Part shown: positions 29,988 through 39,666 of the stretch, piece by piece
Position numbering within the stretch: the first letter of the stretch is position 1
How the letters are laid out: each line of letters opens with the position of its first letter
Source: an uncultured Ruegeria sp.
Lineage (GTDB): Bacteria > Pseudomonadota > Alphaproteobacteria > Rhodobacterales > Rhodobacteraceae
Length of the DNA: 64,000 bases
Reading direction: 5' to 3'
Assembly: GCF_947504215.1 (NCBI RefSeq)
Contig: NZ_CANNGO010000001.1
Location: 434,001-498,000 of the forward strand
Program-made: the position numbers and the translations under genes
The notes under the pieces: model-generated
Database searches by the model: none
Told to the model about the DNA's origin: nothing
The model's input: the letters and a program-made list of their open reading frames with translations, nothing else

Positions 29988-31154
29988 GTGCTATCCTCAT
30001 TGCGAACATCCGTTTTGACGCTCGGGTTGGCCATTTTGGCCTTGCCCGCACATGCGTTCGATACCTCGGCCCGTGCGGCCTATGTGATTGACCAGACAAC
30101 AGGCACGGTTCTGCTGTCGAAAGAGGCCGATCAGCCTTTGCCGCCTGCATCAATGTCCAAGCTCATGACGCTCTACGTTGCGTTCGAGGCGTTGCGGGAT
30201 GGGCGTCTGACGTTGAGCGAGACGCTGCCAGTGTCTGAACACGCAATGAGCTATGGCGGCTCAACGATGTTTTTGAACACTCAAGACAGGGTCAGTGTCG
30301 AAGATCTGCTGCGCGGGATCATCGTCTTGTCAGGCAATGATGCCTGCGTCGTTATCGCAGAAGCGCTCAGCCCTGACGGGACTGAGGCTGGTTTTGCGCG
30401 CTACATGACCCAGCGTGCCAAGCAAATGGGTATGAACAATTCGAATTTTGCCAATTCAAACGGCTGGCCCGCGGCAGGGCATATGATGTCCGTGCACGAT
30501 CTTGCCGTCTTGGCCAATGCTTTGATCACCGATTTTCCGGAATACTACCCGTTGTTTGCCGAAGAGGTCTTTGAGTTCGATGGAAGGGCCCCGTCCAACG
30601 CACGAAACCGCAATCCCTTGCTGCGTCTCGATATCGGCGCAGACGGCTTAAAGACCGGACATACGCAAGAAGCGGGGTACGGCCTCGTCGGCTCGGCTAA
30701 ACAAGGCGACCGTCGCGTGATCTTCGTACTGACCGGCATCGACAGCACCGGCCAGCGCGCAGAGGAGGCTGAGGCCGTGGTTAACTGGTCGTTTCGAAAT
30801 TTTGTCGAGAGGACAGTTGCCGACGCGGAAGCGCCAATAGCGGAAGCAAGGCTGTGGATGGGCGAAAAGAAGACAGTTAGCCTGGTGCCCGAAGGCGACT
30901 TGACGGTTCTGTTCCCGGTTCTGGGCACGCAAGACGTCGAAGCCGAGGTGGTCTATGAGGGGCCCATCAACGCCCCAGTTTCAAAAGGTCAGCAACTGGC
31001 TGAGCTTGTGATCAAACCCGAAGGCTTGCCCGAAATCCGCCGCCCCCTTGTCGCGGCCGAGGACGTGGCAATCGGTGGTTTCCTTGTGCGCATGCTGACC
31101 GTTGGGGGCATTGTTCTGAAGGATGTTATCAACAAACCGCTGGAGTCGATGTGA
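29988..31154 (+). CDS. D-alanyl-D-alanine carboxypeptidase (serine-type PBP)
   Basis: SMSKLMTLYVAFEAL (SxxK), SGNDACV (SxN), LKTGHTQEAGYGL (KTG). Confidence 0.93.
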   Translation: MLSSLRTSVLTLGLAILALPAHAFDTSARAAYVIDQTTGTVLLSKEADQPLPPASMSKLMTLYVAFEALRDGRLTLSETLPVSEHAMSYGGSTMFLNTQDRVSVEDLLRGIIVLSGNDACVVIAEALSPDGTEAGFARYMTQRAKQMGMNNSNFANSNGWPAAGHMMSVHDLAVLANALITDFPEYYPLFAEEVFEFDGRAPSNARNRNPLLRLDIGADGLKTGHTQEAGYGLVGSAKQGDRRVIFVLTGIDSTGQRAEEAEAVVNWSFRNFVERTVADAEAPIAEARLWMGEKKTVSLVPEGDLTVLFPVLGTQDVEAEVVYEGPINAPVSKGQQLAELVIKPEGLPEIRRPLVAAEDVAIGGFLVRMLTVGGIVLKDVINKPLESM

Positions 31155-31777
31155 CACAGCGCGGGTTGTTTCTGACCTTTGAAGGCATTGATGGATCAGG
31201 AAAGTCAACGCAGGCAAGGATGCTTGCCGAGCATCTGCGCGAAACTGGCCGCGACGTGATATTGACCCGCGAGCCCGGCGGATCTGCCGGAGCCGAAGAA
31301 ATTCGCAGCCTCGTGCTGGAGGGTGATCCCGACAGATGGTCAGCAGAAACGGAAATCCTGCTGTTCACCGCCGCCCGTCGTGACCATCTTGAACGCACGA
31401 TCGAGCCTGCATTGACTGCAGGCAAAGTCGTGATCTGTGACCGCTTTGCAGACAGTACTCGCATGTATCAGGGCCTGTCTCGTGGCGACTTGCGCGGCTT
31501 GGTGGACCAGTTACACAGCCTGATGATCAAGCGCGAGCCAGACATGACGGTTTTGATAGACATGGACCCTGACACTGGCCTGTCCCGCGCCAAAGGTCGG
31601 CAAGGCGCCGAAGAACGGTTCGAAGATTTTGGCCCCGCTTTACAACGTAAGATGCGCGCTGGTTTTCTGGCGCTGGCAGAAGAGTTTTCTGACAGATTCC
31701 GTATCGTGGATGGGAATCGGGACATGGACAGCGTCGCCCGCGATGTGACAAAGATCGTTACAGCAGCTTTGCGATAG
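31151..31777 (+). CDS. tmk: Thymidylate kinase
   Basis: GLFLTFEGIDGSGKSTQARMLAEHL; DRFADSTRMYQG. Confidence 0.95.
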   Translation: MTQRGLFLTFEGIDGSGKSTQARMLAEHLRETGRDVILTREPGGSAGAEEIRSLVLEGDPDRWSAETEILLFTAARRDHLERTIEPALTAGKVVICDRFADSTRMYQGLSRGDLRGLVDQLHSLMIKREPDMTVLIDMDPDTGLSRAKGRQGAEERFEDFGPALQRKMRAGFLALAEEFSDRFRIVDGNRDMDSVARDVTKIVTAALR

Positions 31778-31780
31778 AAG

Positions 31781-32902
31781 ATGAGCGACGACACCCCAAC
31801 CCCAGATCAGGCGCCCGGCGCCCCACACCCGCGCGAAACACCCCGCATCTTCGGACAGGACGCGGCCGAGCAAGCCTTTTTGGCCGCCTACAATTCGGAT
31901 CGGCTGCACCACGGCTGGCTACTGACCGGTCCGCGCGGCGTGGGCAAGGCAACACTTGCGTGGCGCATCGCGAGGTTTCTTCTCGCCACAGCTCCGACGG
32001 ATGACGGCGGGTTGTTTGGCGCGCCGCCACCGCCTGAGACGCTGGATATCGACCCCGATCATCCGGTTTGCCATCGCATGTTGGCGGGCGCAGAGCCCGG
32101 ACTGGCGGCGATTACCCGTTCGTTGAACGATCAGGGCCGCCGGAGAGCTGAAATTGTTGTGGATGACGTCCGCAAGCTCGGGCGGTTTTTTGGCTTGTCA
32201 TCCGCCGATGGCGGGCGCCGGGTTGTGATCGTCGATGCGGCCGATGAAATGAACGTCAGTGCGGCCAATGCGCTTTTGAAGATGCTCGAAGAACCGCCGG
32301 CGCGCACGACACTGTTGCTGGTATCTCATCAACCCTCGCGCCTGCTGCCAACTATCCGGTCGCGGTGCCGCACTCTACGCCTGTCCCCGCTTGGGCCAGA
32401 GGACATGCAAGCCGCCCTTGCGCAAACAGGGGCAGATGTCCCCGCGCAACCAGATCATCTGGCGGCCTTGGCGGCAGGATCAGTCGGGGACGCCGTACGC
32501 CTGATCAATCTTGGCGGGCTCGAGACTTATGCCGAATTGATCGCCATTCTGGGCACCCTGCCCCGCATGGACAGACAGCGCGCGCTGGCGTTGGCCATGG
32601 CTGCAGCCCAGCGTGGGGCGGCAGAACGGTTTGAGCTTTTGTTGACGTTGATTGACGTCGCTTTGGCGCGATTGGCTTTGACAGGGGCAACCGGCGCGCC
32701 GCCCTCACCCGAAGCTGCACCGAACGAGGCTGAAATTCTGACGCGCTTGTCTGCTTCACCGCATCAAGCGCGCCGTTGGGCCGAGGTTGCCGCCGTTGTG
32801 ACAGCGCGCGGTCGACACGGTCAGGCGGTGAACCTTGACCCTGCGGCTTTGGTCCTAGATACGGTGTTCAACATACAGGAAGCCGCCGGTCAGAACAGAT
32901 GA
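31781..32902 (+). CDS. holB: DNA polymerase III subunit delta'
   Basis: HHGWLLTGPRGVGKATLAWRIARFLL; VIVDAADEMNVSAANALLKMLEEPP. Confidence 0.92.
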   Translation: MSDDTPTPDQAPGAPHPRETPRIFGQDAAEQAFLAAYNSDRLHHGWLLTGPRGVGKATLAWRIARFLLATAPTDDGGLFGAPPPPETLDIDPDHPVCHRMLAGAEPGLAAITRSLNDQGRRRAEIVVDDVRKLGRFFGLSSADGGRRVVIVDAADEMNVSAANALLKMLEEPPARTTLLLVSHQPSRLLPTIRSRCRTLRLSPLGPEDMQAALAQTGADVPAQPDHLAALAAGSVGDAVRLINLGGLETYAELIAILGTLPRMDRQRALALAMAAAQRGAAERFELLLTLIDVALARLALTGATGAPPSPEAAPNEAEILTRLSASPHQARRWAEVAAVVTARGRHGQAVNLDPAALVLDTVFNIQEAAGQNR

Positions 32903-33705
32903 GCGTTACCCCCCAAATCACGGACAGCCATTGCCATCTGGATTTCCCGGATTTCGACGGGCAACTGGATGAGATTGTCACCCACGCCGCGCAGGCTGGT
33001 GTGACCCGTATGGTGACAATCTGCACGCGGCTTCGAAACGAACCAACCGTTCGTGCCATTGCTGAAACCTACGCGCCGGTGTTTTACGCTGCCGGCACCC
33101 ACCCGATGAGCGCCGCCGAGGAACCACTGGCGACCGCCGATGAATTGGTGGCGCTGGCACAGCATCCGAAATTCGTTGGCATCGGCGAAAGCGGGTTAGA
33201 TTATCACTACACAGCGGACAGCGCCGCACTGCAAAAGCAATCATTGCGCGTTCACATCGAGGCAGCGCAACGCACGGGCCTGCCTCTGATTATCCACGCC
33301 CGCGCAGCAGATGACGATATGGCCCGCATTTTGTCCGAAGAGTTCCGCAATGCGCCCTACGGCTGCGTGATGCACTGCTTTTCCTCTTCTGCAGAGCTTG
33401 CCAAGGCAGCGCTGGATTTGGGTTTTTATCTGTCCATGTCGGGTATCGCGGCTTTCCCCAAAAGCCAGGAATTGCGCGATATTTTTTCAAGCGCGCCTGT
33501 AGATCGGATTCTGGTCGAAACTGACGCGCCTTATCTGGCCCCGCCGCCCTATCGCGGGAAACGCAATGAACCAGCCTATACTGCGCATACGGCGCAAAAA
33601 GGGGCAGAGATTTTCGAAATGGATTACGCTGCCTTTGCGGCCCAGACACAGGCGAATTTCGATCGGCTTTTTACTAAGGTCGCCGCGTTCAAGGCGGCTG
33701 CATGA
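32899..33705 (+). CDS. TatD family hydrolase
   Basis: ITDSHCHLDFPDF; VGIGESGLDYHY; LPLIIHARAADDD; LVETDAPYLAPPPYRGKRNEP. Confidence 0.95.
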   Translation: MSVTPQITDSHCHLDFPDFDGQLDEIVTHAAQAGVTRMVTICTRLRNEPTVRAIAETYAPVFYAAGTHPMSAAEEPLATADELVALAQHPKFVGIGESGLDYHYTADSAALQKQSLRVHIEAAQRTGLPLIIHARAADDDMARILSEEFRNAPYGCVMHCFSSSAELAKAALDLGFYLSMSGIAAFPKSQELRDIFSSAPVDRILVETDAPYLAPPPYRGKRNEPAYTAHTAQKGAEIFEMDYAAFAAQTQANFDRLFTKVAAFKAAA

Positions 33706-34499
33706 CCCAGCTAAGATGCACCATTCTGGGCTGCGGGTCATCCGGCGGCGTCCCCCGTTTGGGTGGACACTGGGGTGATTGTGATCCTGCAAACCCCAGG
33801 AACATTCGCCGGCGATGCTCAATGCTGGTTGAACGTGACGGTCCAGAGGGGACAACCTCTGTCCTGATCGACACCACACCGGATATGCGCGGTCAACTTT
33901 TGGATTCGGGGACCGGTCGATTGGACGGTGTGGTCTATACGCATTCGCACGCCGATCACGTCCATGGAATCGATGATTTGCGGATGATCGTGTTCAACAT
34001 GAAATCCCGCGTCCCAGTCTGGGCCGATGGGGATACACAAAATGCCTTGTTGGGACGCTTCGGATACGCGTTTATTCAGCCCGAAGGCTCGCCCTACCCG
34101 CCTATTCTGGACCTAAAAACCATTGATGGCCCTTTTGAAATTGATGGTCCTGGCGGACCCATCCCGTTTCGCCCATTCAAAGTAAACCACGGCTCGATCG
34201 ACTCGTTAGGATTTCGGATGGGGAAACTTGTGTACCTGCCTGATGTGGCGGAAATCTATGACGATGCATGGCCGGAGCTTGAGGGCTTGGACTGCCTTGT
34301 CATCGACGCCCTCCGCCGCTCACCACACCCGACCCACACACATCTGGAAAAGACGCTTGGTTGGATTGCAAAACTGGAGCCCAAACAGGCGGTTCTAACC
34401 AATATGCATATCGATCTCGATTTCGCGACCGTCGAGGCGGAAACTCCCGATCATATCACCCCCGCCTATGACGGTATGGTGATCCATCAGGCGCTGTAA
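33702..34499 (+). CDS. MBL-fold metallo-hydrolase (PhnP-like)
   Basis: LGCGSSGGVPRLGGHWGDCDPANPRNIRRRCS; VVYTHSHADHVHGIDDLR. Confidence 0.92.
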   Translation: MTQLRCTILGCGSSGGVPRLGGHWGDCDPANPRNIRRRCSMLVERDGPEGTTSVLIDTTPDMRGQLLDSGTGRLDGVVYTHSHADHVHGIDDLRMIVFNMKSRVPVWADGDTQNALLGRFGYAFIQPEGSPYPPILDLKTIDGPFEIDGPGGPIPFRPFKVNHGSIDSLGFRMGKLVYLPDVAEIYDDAWPELEGLDCLVIDALRRSPHPTHTHLEKTLGWIAKLEPKQAVLTNMHIDLDFATVEAETPDHITPAYDGMVIHQAL

Positions 34500-34556
34500 G
34501 GCTCTGCCCGGAACACCGCGGATATCACCGTCTGTGGCACAGCCAATGGAGGTGAA

Positions 34557-35489
34557 ATGCTCCAGAGTCTGATCGACGTCATCCTTCCGGTGTTTCTGGT
34601 TATCGGTGCTGGTTATGCGGCAACCCGCTCGGGGTACTTCAACGAAGTTCACGTCGATGGGTTGATGAAATTCACCCAGGGCTTCGCCATCCCTTGCCTG
34701 CTGTTTTTGGCAATCGCGCATCTCGACCTGAGCGCCAGTTTCGATCCACGGCTACTGGCCAGCTTCTATTCCGCTGCCGCGCTTTGTTTTATGACTGGCC
34801 TGTTTGGCGCACGCATCATCTTTGGTCGTGACTGGGAAGACTGCGTTGCCATTGGGTTCTGCTGCTTGTTCTCAAACTCAGTCTTGTTAGGTCTACCAAT
34901 CACCGAACGTGCGTATGGCCCCGAGAACCTCACAGGCAACTATGCGATCATCGCGTTCCATTCCCCGTTTTGCTACTGCGTTGGAATCACCGTCATGGAA
35001 GTGGTGCGCAACCGGGGACATGGCGGGGTGCGTATGGCACGGTCCGTATTGTCCGCGATGTTTAAAAATGCACTGATCCTTGGGATCGCGTTGGGGTTTC
35101 TAGTCAATCTGTCAGGTTTTGCCATTCCGGCCGTTGTTGACGAGGCCCTTGGCTTGGTAACCCGCGCCGCCCTGCCCGGCGCTTTGTTTGCGCTGGGGGG
35201 CGTGCTGGTCAAATACAAACCCGAAGGTGATCTGCGTACCATTGCCTATGTGTGTGCAATCTCTTTGATGTTGCATCCTAGCCTGGTTTGGATGTTCGGA
35301 AAATCCACTGGGCTGCCGCAGGATTTGTTTCGATCAGGTGTCTTGAACGCAGCAATGGCGCCAGGGTTCAACGCGTACATCTTTGCCAATATGTATGGCC
35401 GCGCCAAACGTGTCGCGGCCTCGTCCGTACTGATTGGGACGGCTGCATCAATTCTAAGCGTCTGGCTTTGGTTGACCCTCTTGGGCTAA
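34557..35489 (+). CDS. AEC family transporter (auxin efflux carrier-like)
   Basis: IDVILPVFLVIGAGYAATRSGYF; approximately ten hydrophobic segments. Confidence 0.88.
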   Translation: MLQSLIDVILPVFLVIGAGYAATRSGYFNEVHVDGLMKFTQGFAIPCLLFLAIAHLDLSASFDPRLLASFYSAAALCFMTGLFGARIIFGRDWEDCVAIGFCCLFSNSVLLGLPITERAYGPENLTGNYAIIAFHSPFCYCVGITVMEVVRNRGHGGVRMARSVLSAMFKNALILGIALGFLVNLSGFAIPAVVDEALGLVTRAALPGALFALGGVLVKYKPEGDLRTIAYVCAISLMLHPSLVWMFGKSTGLPQDLFRSGVLNAAMAPGFNAYIFANMYGRAKRVAASSVLIGTAASILSVWLWLTLLG

Positions 35490-35561
35490 GCCCACGCGAC
35501 GCACGGATTGACAATTTGTGGCGGCGGTACATCTATCGCACAATTGGACAGGAGCCTTCGC

Positions 35562-36260
35562 ATGCCGCATGCCATCATCGTCGCCCATGGTCAGCCCTCT
35601 GACCCCGAGCCCGCCGAGGCGGCGCTTGCAGATTTTGCTGCCAAGGTTGACGCTTTGACAACAGATGTATCCGTTCATTCCGCTACCTTAGCTGCGCCAG
35701 GCACGTTCGAGGGTCGGATGGACGGCCTACCCGAAGATACCGTGATCTATCCGCTTTTCATGGCGAAAGGCTGGTTCGTGACCAGCGCATTGCCGAAACG
35801 CGTAGGAGACCGGAACTTGCGCATTCTAGATCCGCTGGGCATCGATCCTGAACTACCCAAACTTACTGCGCGCGCGCTGCACACCACACTATCTGACAAG
35901 CGATGGGAGGCCGCCTCAACCGATCTGGTCGTCGCTGCGCATGGCTCCGGTCGCAGCCGCAACCCGTCCGCCGTTGCGGCGGAATTCGCATCGAAACTAG
36001 GACAATTGGTTTCTTTCAACTCAATCCGAGTTGGGTTTGTTGAAGAAGCCCCACCCATCGCCACAGCTGCTAGCGGATTAGGCGTGCAGGCCCTGTGTCT
36101 TCCATTCTTTGCCTGCACCGGCGGGCATGTTTTGGAGGACGTTCCGGAAGAGCTGGGCCGGGCGGAGTTTAAGGGGGTCGTTTTGCCAGTGGTCGGAGAA
36201 CTACCGCCAATCCAGCTGCAAATCGCAAAGAAATTAAGTCTTGCGCATCAATCAGCTTAG
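35562..36260 (+). CDS. CbiX/sirohydrochlorin chelatase-like protein
   Basis: Start MPHAIIVAHGQPSDPEPAEAALADFA; LVVAAHGSGRSRNPS; CLPFFACTGGHVLEDVPEEL. Confidence 0.75.
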   Translation: MPHAIIVAHGQPSDPEPAEAALADFAAKVDALTTDVSVHSATLAAPGTFEGRMDGLPEDTVIYPLFMAKGWFVTSALPKRVGDRNLRILDPLGIDPELPKLTARALHTTLSDKRWEAASTDLVVAAHGSGRSRNPSAVAAEFASKLGQLVSFNSIRVGFVEEAPPIATAASGLGVQALCLPFFACTGGHVLEDVPEELGRAEFKGVVLPVVGELPPIQLQIAKKLSLAHQSA

Positions 36261-36303
36261 ACCTTGCGGCGCAAACGCCCTTCTGTTGATGCATCAAGCA
36301 AAG

Positions 36304-37293
36304 CTACTGCTGGGCCTTTGACAAGGTCGAATAAAGGCGATGGCAGGATCGCCCGTCTCGTTTAGCCTGATAAAGGGCAAGGTCGGCAGCATGAAGAAGT
36401 TCTTCCGCTTCTGGTGCCCTAAACTGTGTTGATAAGGCGGTCCCAATGCTTGCAGATACGTGGCAAGTCTGCTGCTGGAACGTCATCGGTTCATTCAACC
36501 TGAGGATAAGTCGTTCAGCAATCGACGCGAGCGTTTCTTCACGTGTCAGGCCTTTAAAAATAATGACAAACTCATCGCCTCCGACCCTCGCCACTGTGTC
36601 ATCGCCACGCGTTTCTTCGACCATGATACGCGCCGCTTGCTGCAGGACAAAATCGCCTGCCGCATGGCCCAACCTGTCATTCACGGATTTGAAGAAATCA
36701 AGATCCAGATGCATCAGGGCAAAACTGGAATTGGAAAAAGTCAGGTGGTCAAGCATATGGTCCATTGCCCGCCGGTTTTTCAATCCTGTCAACGTGTCCG
36801 TATAGGCCTTTTCCTCGGCGGCGAGCATGGCCCCCTGAAGCCTGAGGTTCAGAGACCGTGAGGCCTCCATCGCTGCAGACTTGGCCTCGACAAGATACAG
36901 AAGTTCGATTGCCAAATCAGTGCCCGAGAAGTCCGCGCTTGTCAGAGCATAGTCGCGTACGGCATCCAAGATCGAGATACCAAAGGACAGGTTGATGACA
37001 GCCCCTTCGCCATGCTGCAAAGGGGCGACCAATCCTTTTAGGGCAGTGCGCGGTTCATCATGGAACTTAAGGTGCAGCTTTGCACCAGCCATCGACATGA
37101 GCGCAGGAATCGTTGTGACCGTTCGGGGACGGATCAGCTCGAAGATATCCAGAAAGCTGGAACCCACTAACGGGATATTGGGGCGCAGTTTTTGTAGGGT
37201 TGGTCCTGCCTGCCGAATGTCCCCCTTCTCGTCTATCAGCAGGAACATCGGGCACAAGGTTTCGAGAAGGCTCGCCAGGTCTTGGGTGTTCAT
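36304..37293 (-). CDS. Diguanylate cyclase with H-NOXA/HNOBA-like N-terminal domain
   Basis: GGDEF intact (VARVGGDEF), I-site-like RGDD 5 residues upstream; N-terminus CPMFLLIDEKGDIRQAGPTLQKLRP...FLDIFELIRPR resembles the H-NOX-associated PAS-like domain. Confidence 0.82.
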   Translation of the reverse strand: MNTQDLASLLETLCPMFLLIDEKGDIRQAGPTLQKLRPNIPLVGSSFLDIFELIRPRTVTTIPALMSMAGAKLHLKFHDEPRTALKGLVAPLQHGEGAVINLSFGISILDAVRDYALTSADFSGTDLAIELLYLVEAKSAAMEASRSLNLRLQGAMLAAEEKAYTDTLTGLKNRRAMDHMLDHLTFSNSSFALMHLDLDFFKSVNDRLGHAAGDFVLQQAARIMVEETRGDDTVARVGGDEFVIIFKGLTREETLASIAERLILRLNEPMTFQQQTCHVSASIGTALSTQFRAPEAEELLHAADLALYQAKRDGRSCHRLYSTLSKAQQ

Positions 37294-37880
37294 TACTCCG
37301 CACGCGCCCCCAAATCAAAGTGGCGACCTTCGGAAAAAGCACTCTCTACCAGCGTTACTGTGATCACCTCAGCGGTTTCGTGCTGCCCGTCATGCGACAG
37401 TATAACCAGCGCACCATAGTCGTCAGCCATTGCGCGCAACACGCCAACCATGACGCTCGAGTAACCTGGCAAACCCGGATCGCAGAGCAGTTGGTACCCT
37501 GTCATGGATAGTTCTCTCAGTTCGAGCGCTGGCAGGGCGAGGTCGGAGACAGCCAATCTGACACGATCAGACAAATCGTCGAGGGAATGCAGAAACTCCA
37601 CATAGGTTCCGCCGCCAAACCGCAGCAAACGGCGCAGCCCCTCCATGTTTGGGTGAGACACAAGATAGGTGCCGACATCCTCCAGGATTTCCGCTTTCGG
37701 GCGGCCAATTTCTGCGCTCAACACGTCCATAACACGAATGGAGACATCATCATCGTAGATGAGCATTGCCTCGAACTCGACAAAACCCAGCTCCGCAGCC
37801 TCGGTAACGCGCAGCCAGCACGACCGACCATAGGTTGCGCGTACAAAAGACTGAATCGCCCGATTGATCAGACCATGCAT
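37293..37880 (-). CDS. Heme NO-binding (H-NOX/HNOB) domain protein
   Basis: MHGLINRAIQSFVRATYG...EILEDVGTYLVSHPNMEGLRRLLRFGGGTYVEFLHSLDDL follows the H-NOX pattern; abuts the cyclase gene. Confidence 0.82.
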   Translation of the reverse strand: MHGLINRAIQSFVRATYGRSCWLRVTEAAELGFVEFEAMLIYDDDVSIRVMDVLSAEIGRPKAEILEDVGTYLVSHPNMEGLRRLLRFGGGTYVEFLHSLDDLSDRVRLAVSDLALPALELRELSMTGYQLLCDPGLPGYSSVMVGVLRAMADDYGALVILSHDGQHETAEVITVTLVESAFSEGRHFDLGARAE

Positions 37881-38001
37881 GAGATGCCTCAGATTAATTG
37901 CTTCTCAATTTTGGTCCGACAAACCTTAACAAACAGCCAAAATCACCTCCAAGATACCGCGAATGCAACCGAGTATCAGAGCGACACCAGTCCAGTAGTC
38001 A

Positions 38002-39561
38002 CTAGAAATCCGTAGGCGCACCGCCTTCTGCTTTTCGGCGCGCGACGAAATCGGCAAGCTCGTCTCGTATCCCATCATCAATGGCAGGCGGTTCAAAGCT
38101 TGAGATAATCTCTTTGAACATGTGATGCGCGCGTTCGGCGGTCCAGATACCACCGGCAACGTCCCATCCTTCGTAGTTTTTCCAATCGCTAAGGAAGGGT
38201 TGGTAAAAGGCTGTGGTGTAGCGGTCCTGTGTGTGCTGAATTCCAAAGAAATGGCCATCGTTTCCGACCGAACGAATAGCATCCAACGCAATTTCATCTG
38301 GCCCCGTTGCCGTCAGTGCGGGATCCATATAGCGCTGAATTTGCTGAAGGATTTCGCAATCCATGATAAACTTTTCCGGGCTTGCTATCAGCCCGCCTTC
38401 GAGCCAGCCTGCGGCGTGATAAACCATATTCGTGCCCGACTGCACCGCAGCCCAAAGCGAATTTGAAGTTTCCCACACTGACTGCCCATCCGGTACATTC
38501 GCCGCGCAAACACCAGAGGATCGCATAGGCAACCCATAATACCGCGCCATCTGCCCCGTCATCTGGGTAGAGCGCATGTATTCGGGTGTGCCAAAAGCGG
38601 GTGCGCCGGATTTCATATCCACATTCGACGTAAAGGTCCCAATCACGCAAGGAATGCCGGGGCGTACATATTGGAACAACGCAATCGCGCATAACGCTTC
38701 GGCCAAAGATTGAGCAACCGCACCCGCCATTGTAACCGGCGCCATAGCACCGGCCAATGTAAACGGAGTCACGACTATGGCCTGCCCACGGCGCGCCAAA
38801 CGCAGGCAGCCGTCAATCATCGGATGGTCGTGTTTCAGCGGTGAGGTCGAGTTGATGTTGGTGTACATCCGAGGTGTCGCCTCAAACTCTTCATGGCTGT
38901 GACCGCCTGCGATGCGCACCATCTCCATGACATCTTCAACGCGTTCTTTCCCTAGCGAGTATGCATGCATCGCTTTGTCCGTCAGGGTCAGCTTGTCATA
39001 CAGCACATCAAGGTGGCGAACACTTGCATGTATATCCACCGGTTCGACCGGATACCCACCCGCAAAATGGATACAGTTAAAATACTGCGTCAGTTTCAAC
39101 AGATTCCGGCACATCTCACGATTGCCGGGAACCTTGGTTCCAATTTCCATGTCCCAATAGTTCGGCGGCGACGAAACATTTCCAAACAGCAGGTTTTTAC
39201 CGCCAATCTCGATCTTTCGACTCGGATTTCTTGGCGTGATCGAAAACTGGCTTGGCGCCTTCGCCACCATTTCCATCACAAAATCACGCCCCATGCGGAC
39301 GTTATCGCCTTCTATGGTACAGCCCGCTTCTCGCAGGATACCGATGGCCTCTTCATTGTAGAACTCGATGCCGATTTCTTCGAGGATACGCATCGCCCCG
39401 TCATGGATCGCCTCAATCCCGTCCTGATCCAAAGGCTCGGTCGGTTGATCCGTGTTGATCGGTGGGTTCCATGGCATTTGATCAATGGCCGCGCTGCCTC
39501 GGCGAGCAGCCGCCCCTGCGCGTCCACCGCCCCGACGTTTGCGTGTTTTCGTGTCGGCCAT
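38002..39561 (-). CDS. Trimethylamine methyltransferase family protein (MttB superfamily, non-pyrrolysine)
   Basis: AIHDGAMRILEEIGIEFYNEEAIGILREAGC...NSTSPLKHDHPMIDGCLRLARRGQAIVVTPFTLAGAMAPVTMAGAV; uninterrupted by amber. Confidence 0.9.
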   Translation of the reverse strand: MADTKTRKRRGGGRAGAAARRGSAAIDQMPWNPPINTDQPTEPLDQDGIEAIHDGAMRILEEIGIEFYNEEAIGILREAGCTIEGDNVRMGRDFVMEMVAKAPSQFSITPRNPSRKIEIGGKNLLFGNVSSPPNYWDMEIGTKVPGNREMCRNLLKLTQYFNCIHFAGGYPVEPVDIHASVRHLDVLYDKLTLTDKAMHAYSLGKERVEDVMEMVRIAGGHSHEEFEATPRMYTNINSTSPLKHDHPMIDGCLRLARRGQAIVVTPFTLAGAMAPVTMAGAVAQSLAEALCAIALFQYVRPGIPCVIGTFTSNVDMKSGAPAFGTPEYMRSTQMTGQMARYYGLPMRSSGVCAANVPDGQSVWETSNSLWAAVQSGTNMVYHAAGWLEGGLIASPEKFIMDCEILQQIQRYMDPALTATGPDEIALDAIRSVGNDGHFFGIQHTQDRYTTAFYQPFLSDWKNYEGWDVAGGIWTAERAHHMFKEIISSFEPPAIDDGIRDELADFVARRKAEGGAPTDF

Positions 39562-39666
39562 CGTCGCCTCCTGCGTTTGCTTTTGTCCAAGCAAGCCCCG
39601 AAGACGGGCATCAAGCCGCTCTGTCTGCGACAGAGTGTGTCGGTTTTTACGATCCGATTGCTGAAT

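Noticed and set aside
37995-38004. Amber stop of the MttB-like gene as a pyrrolysine codon
   Set aside because: TAG is at the natural C-terminus; pyrrolysine in MttB is internal, and this ORF is uninterrupted
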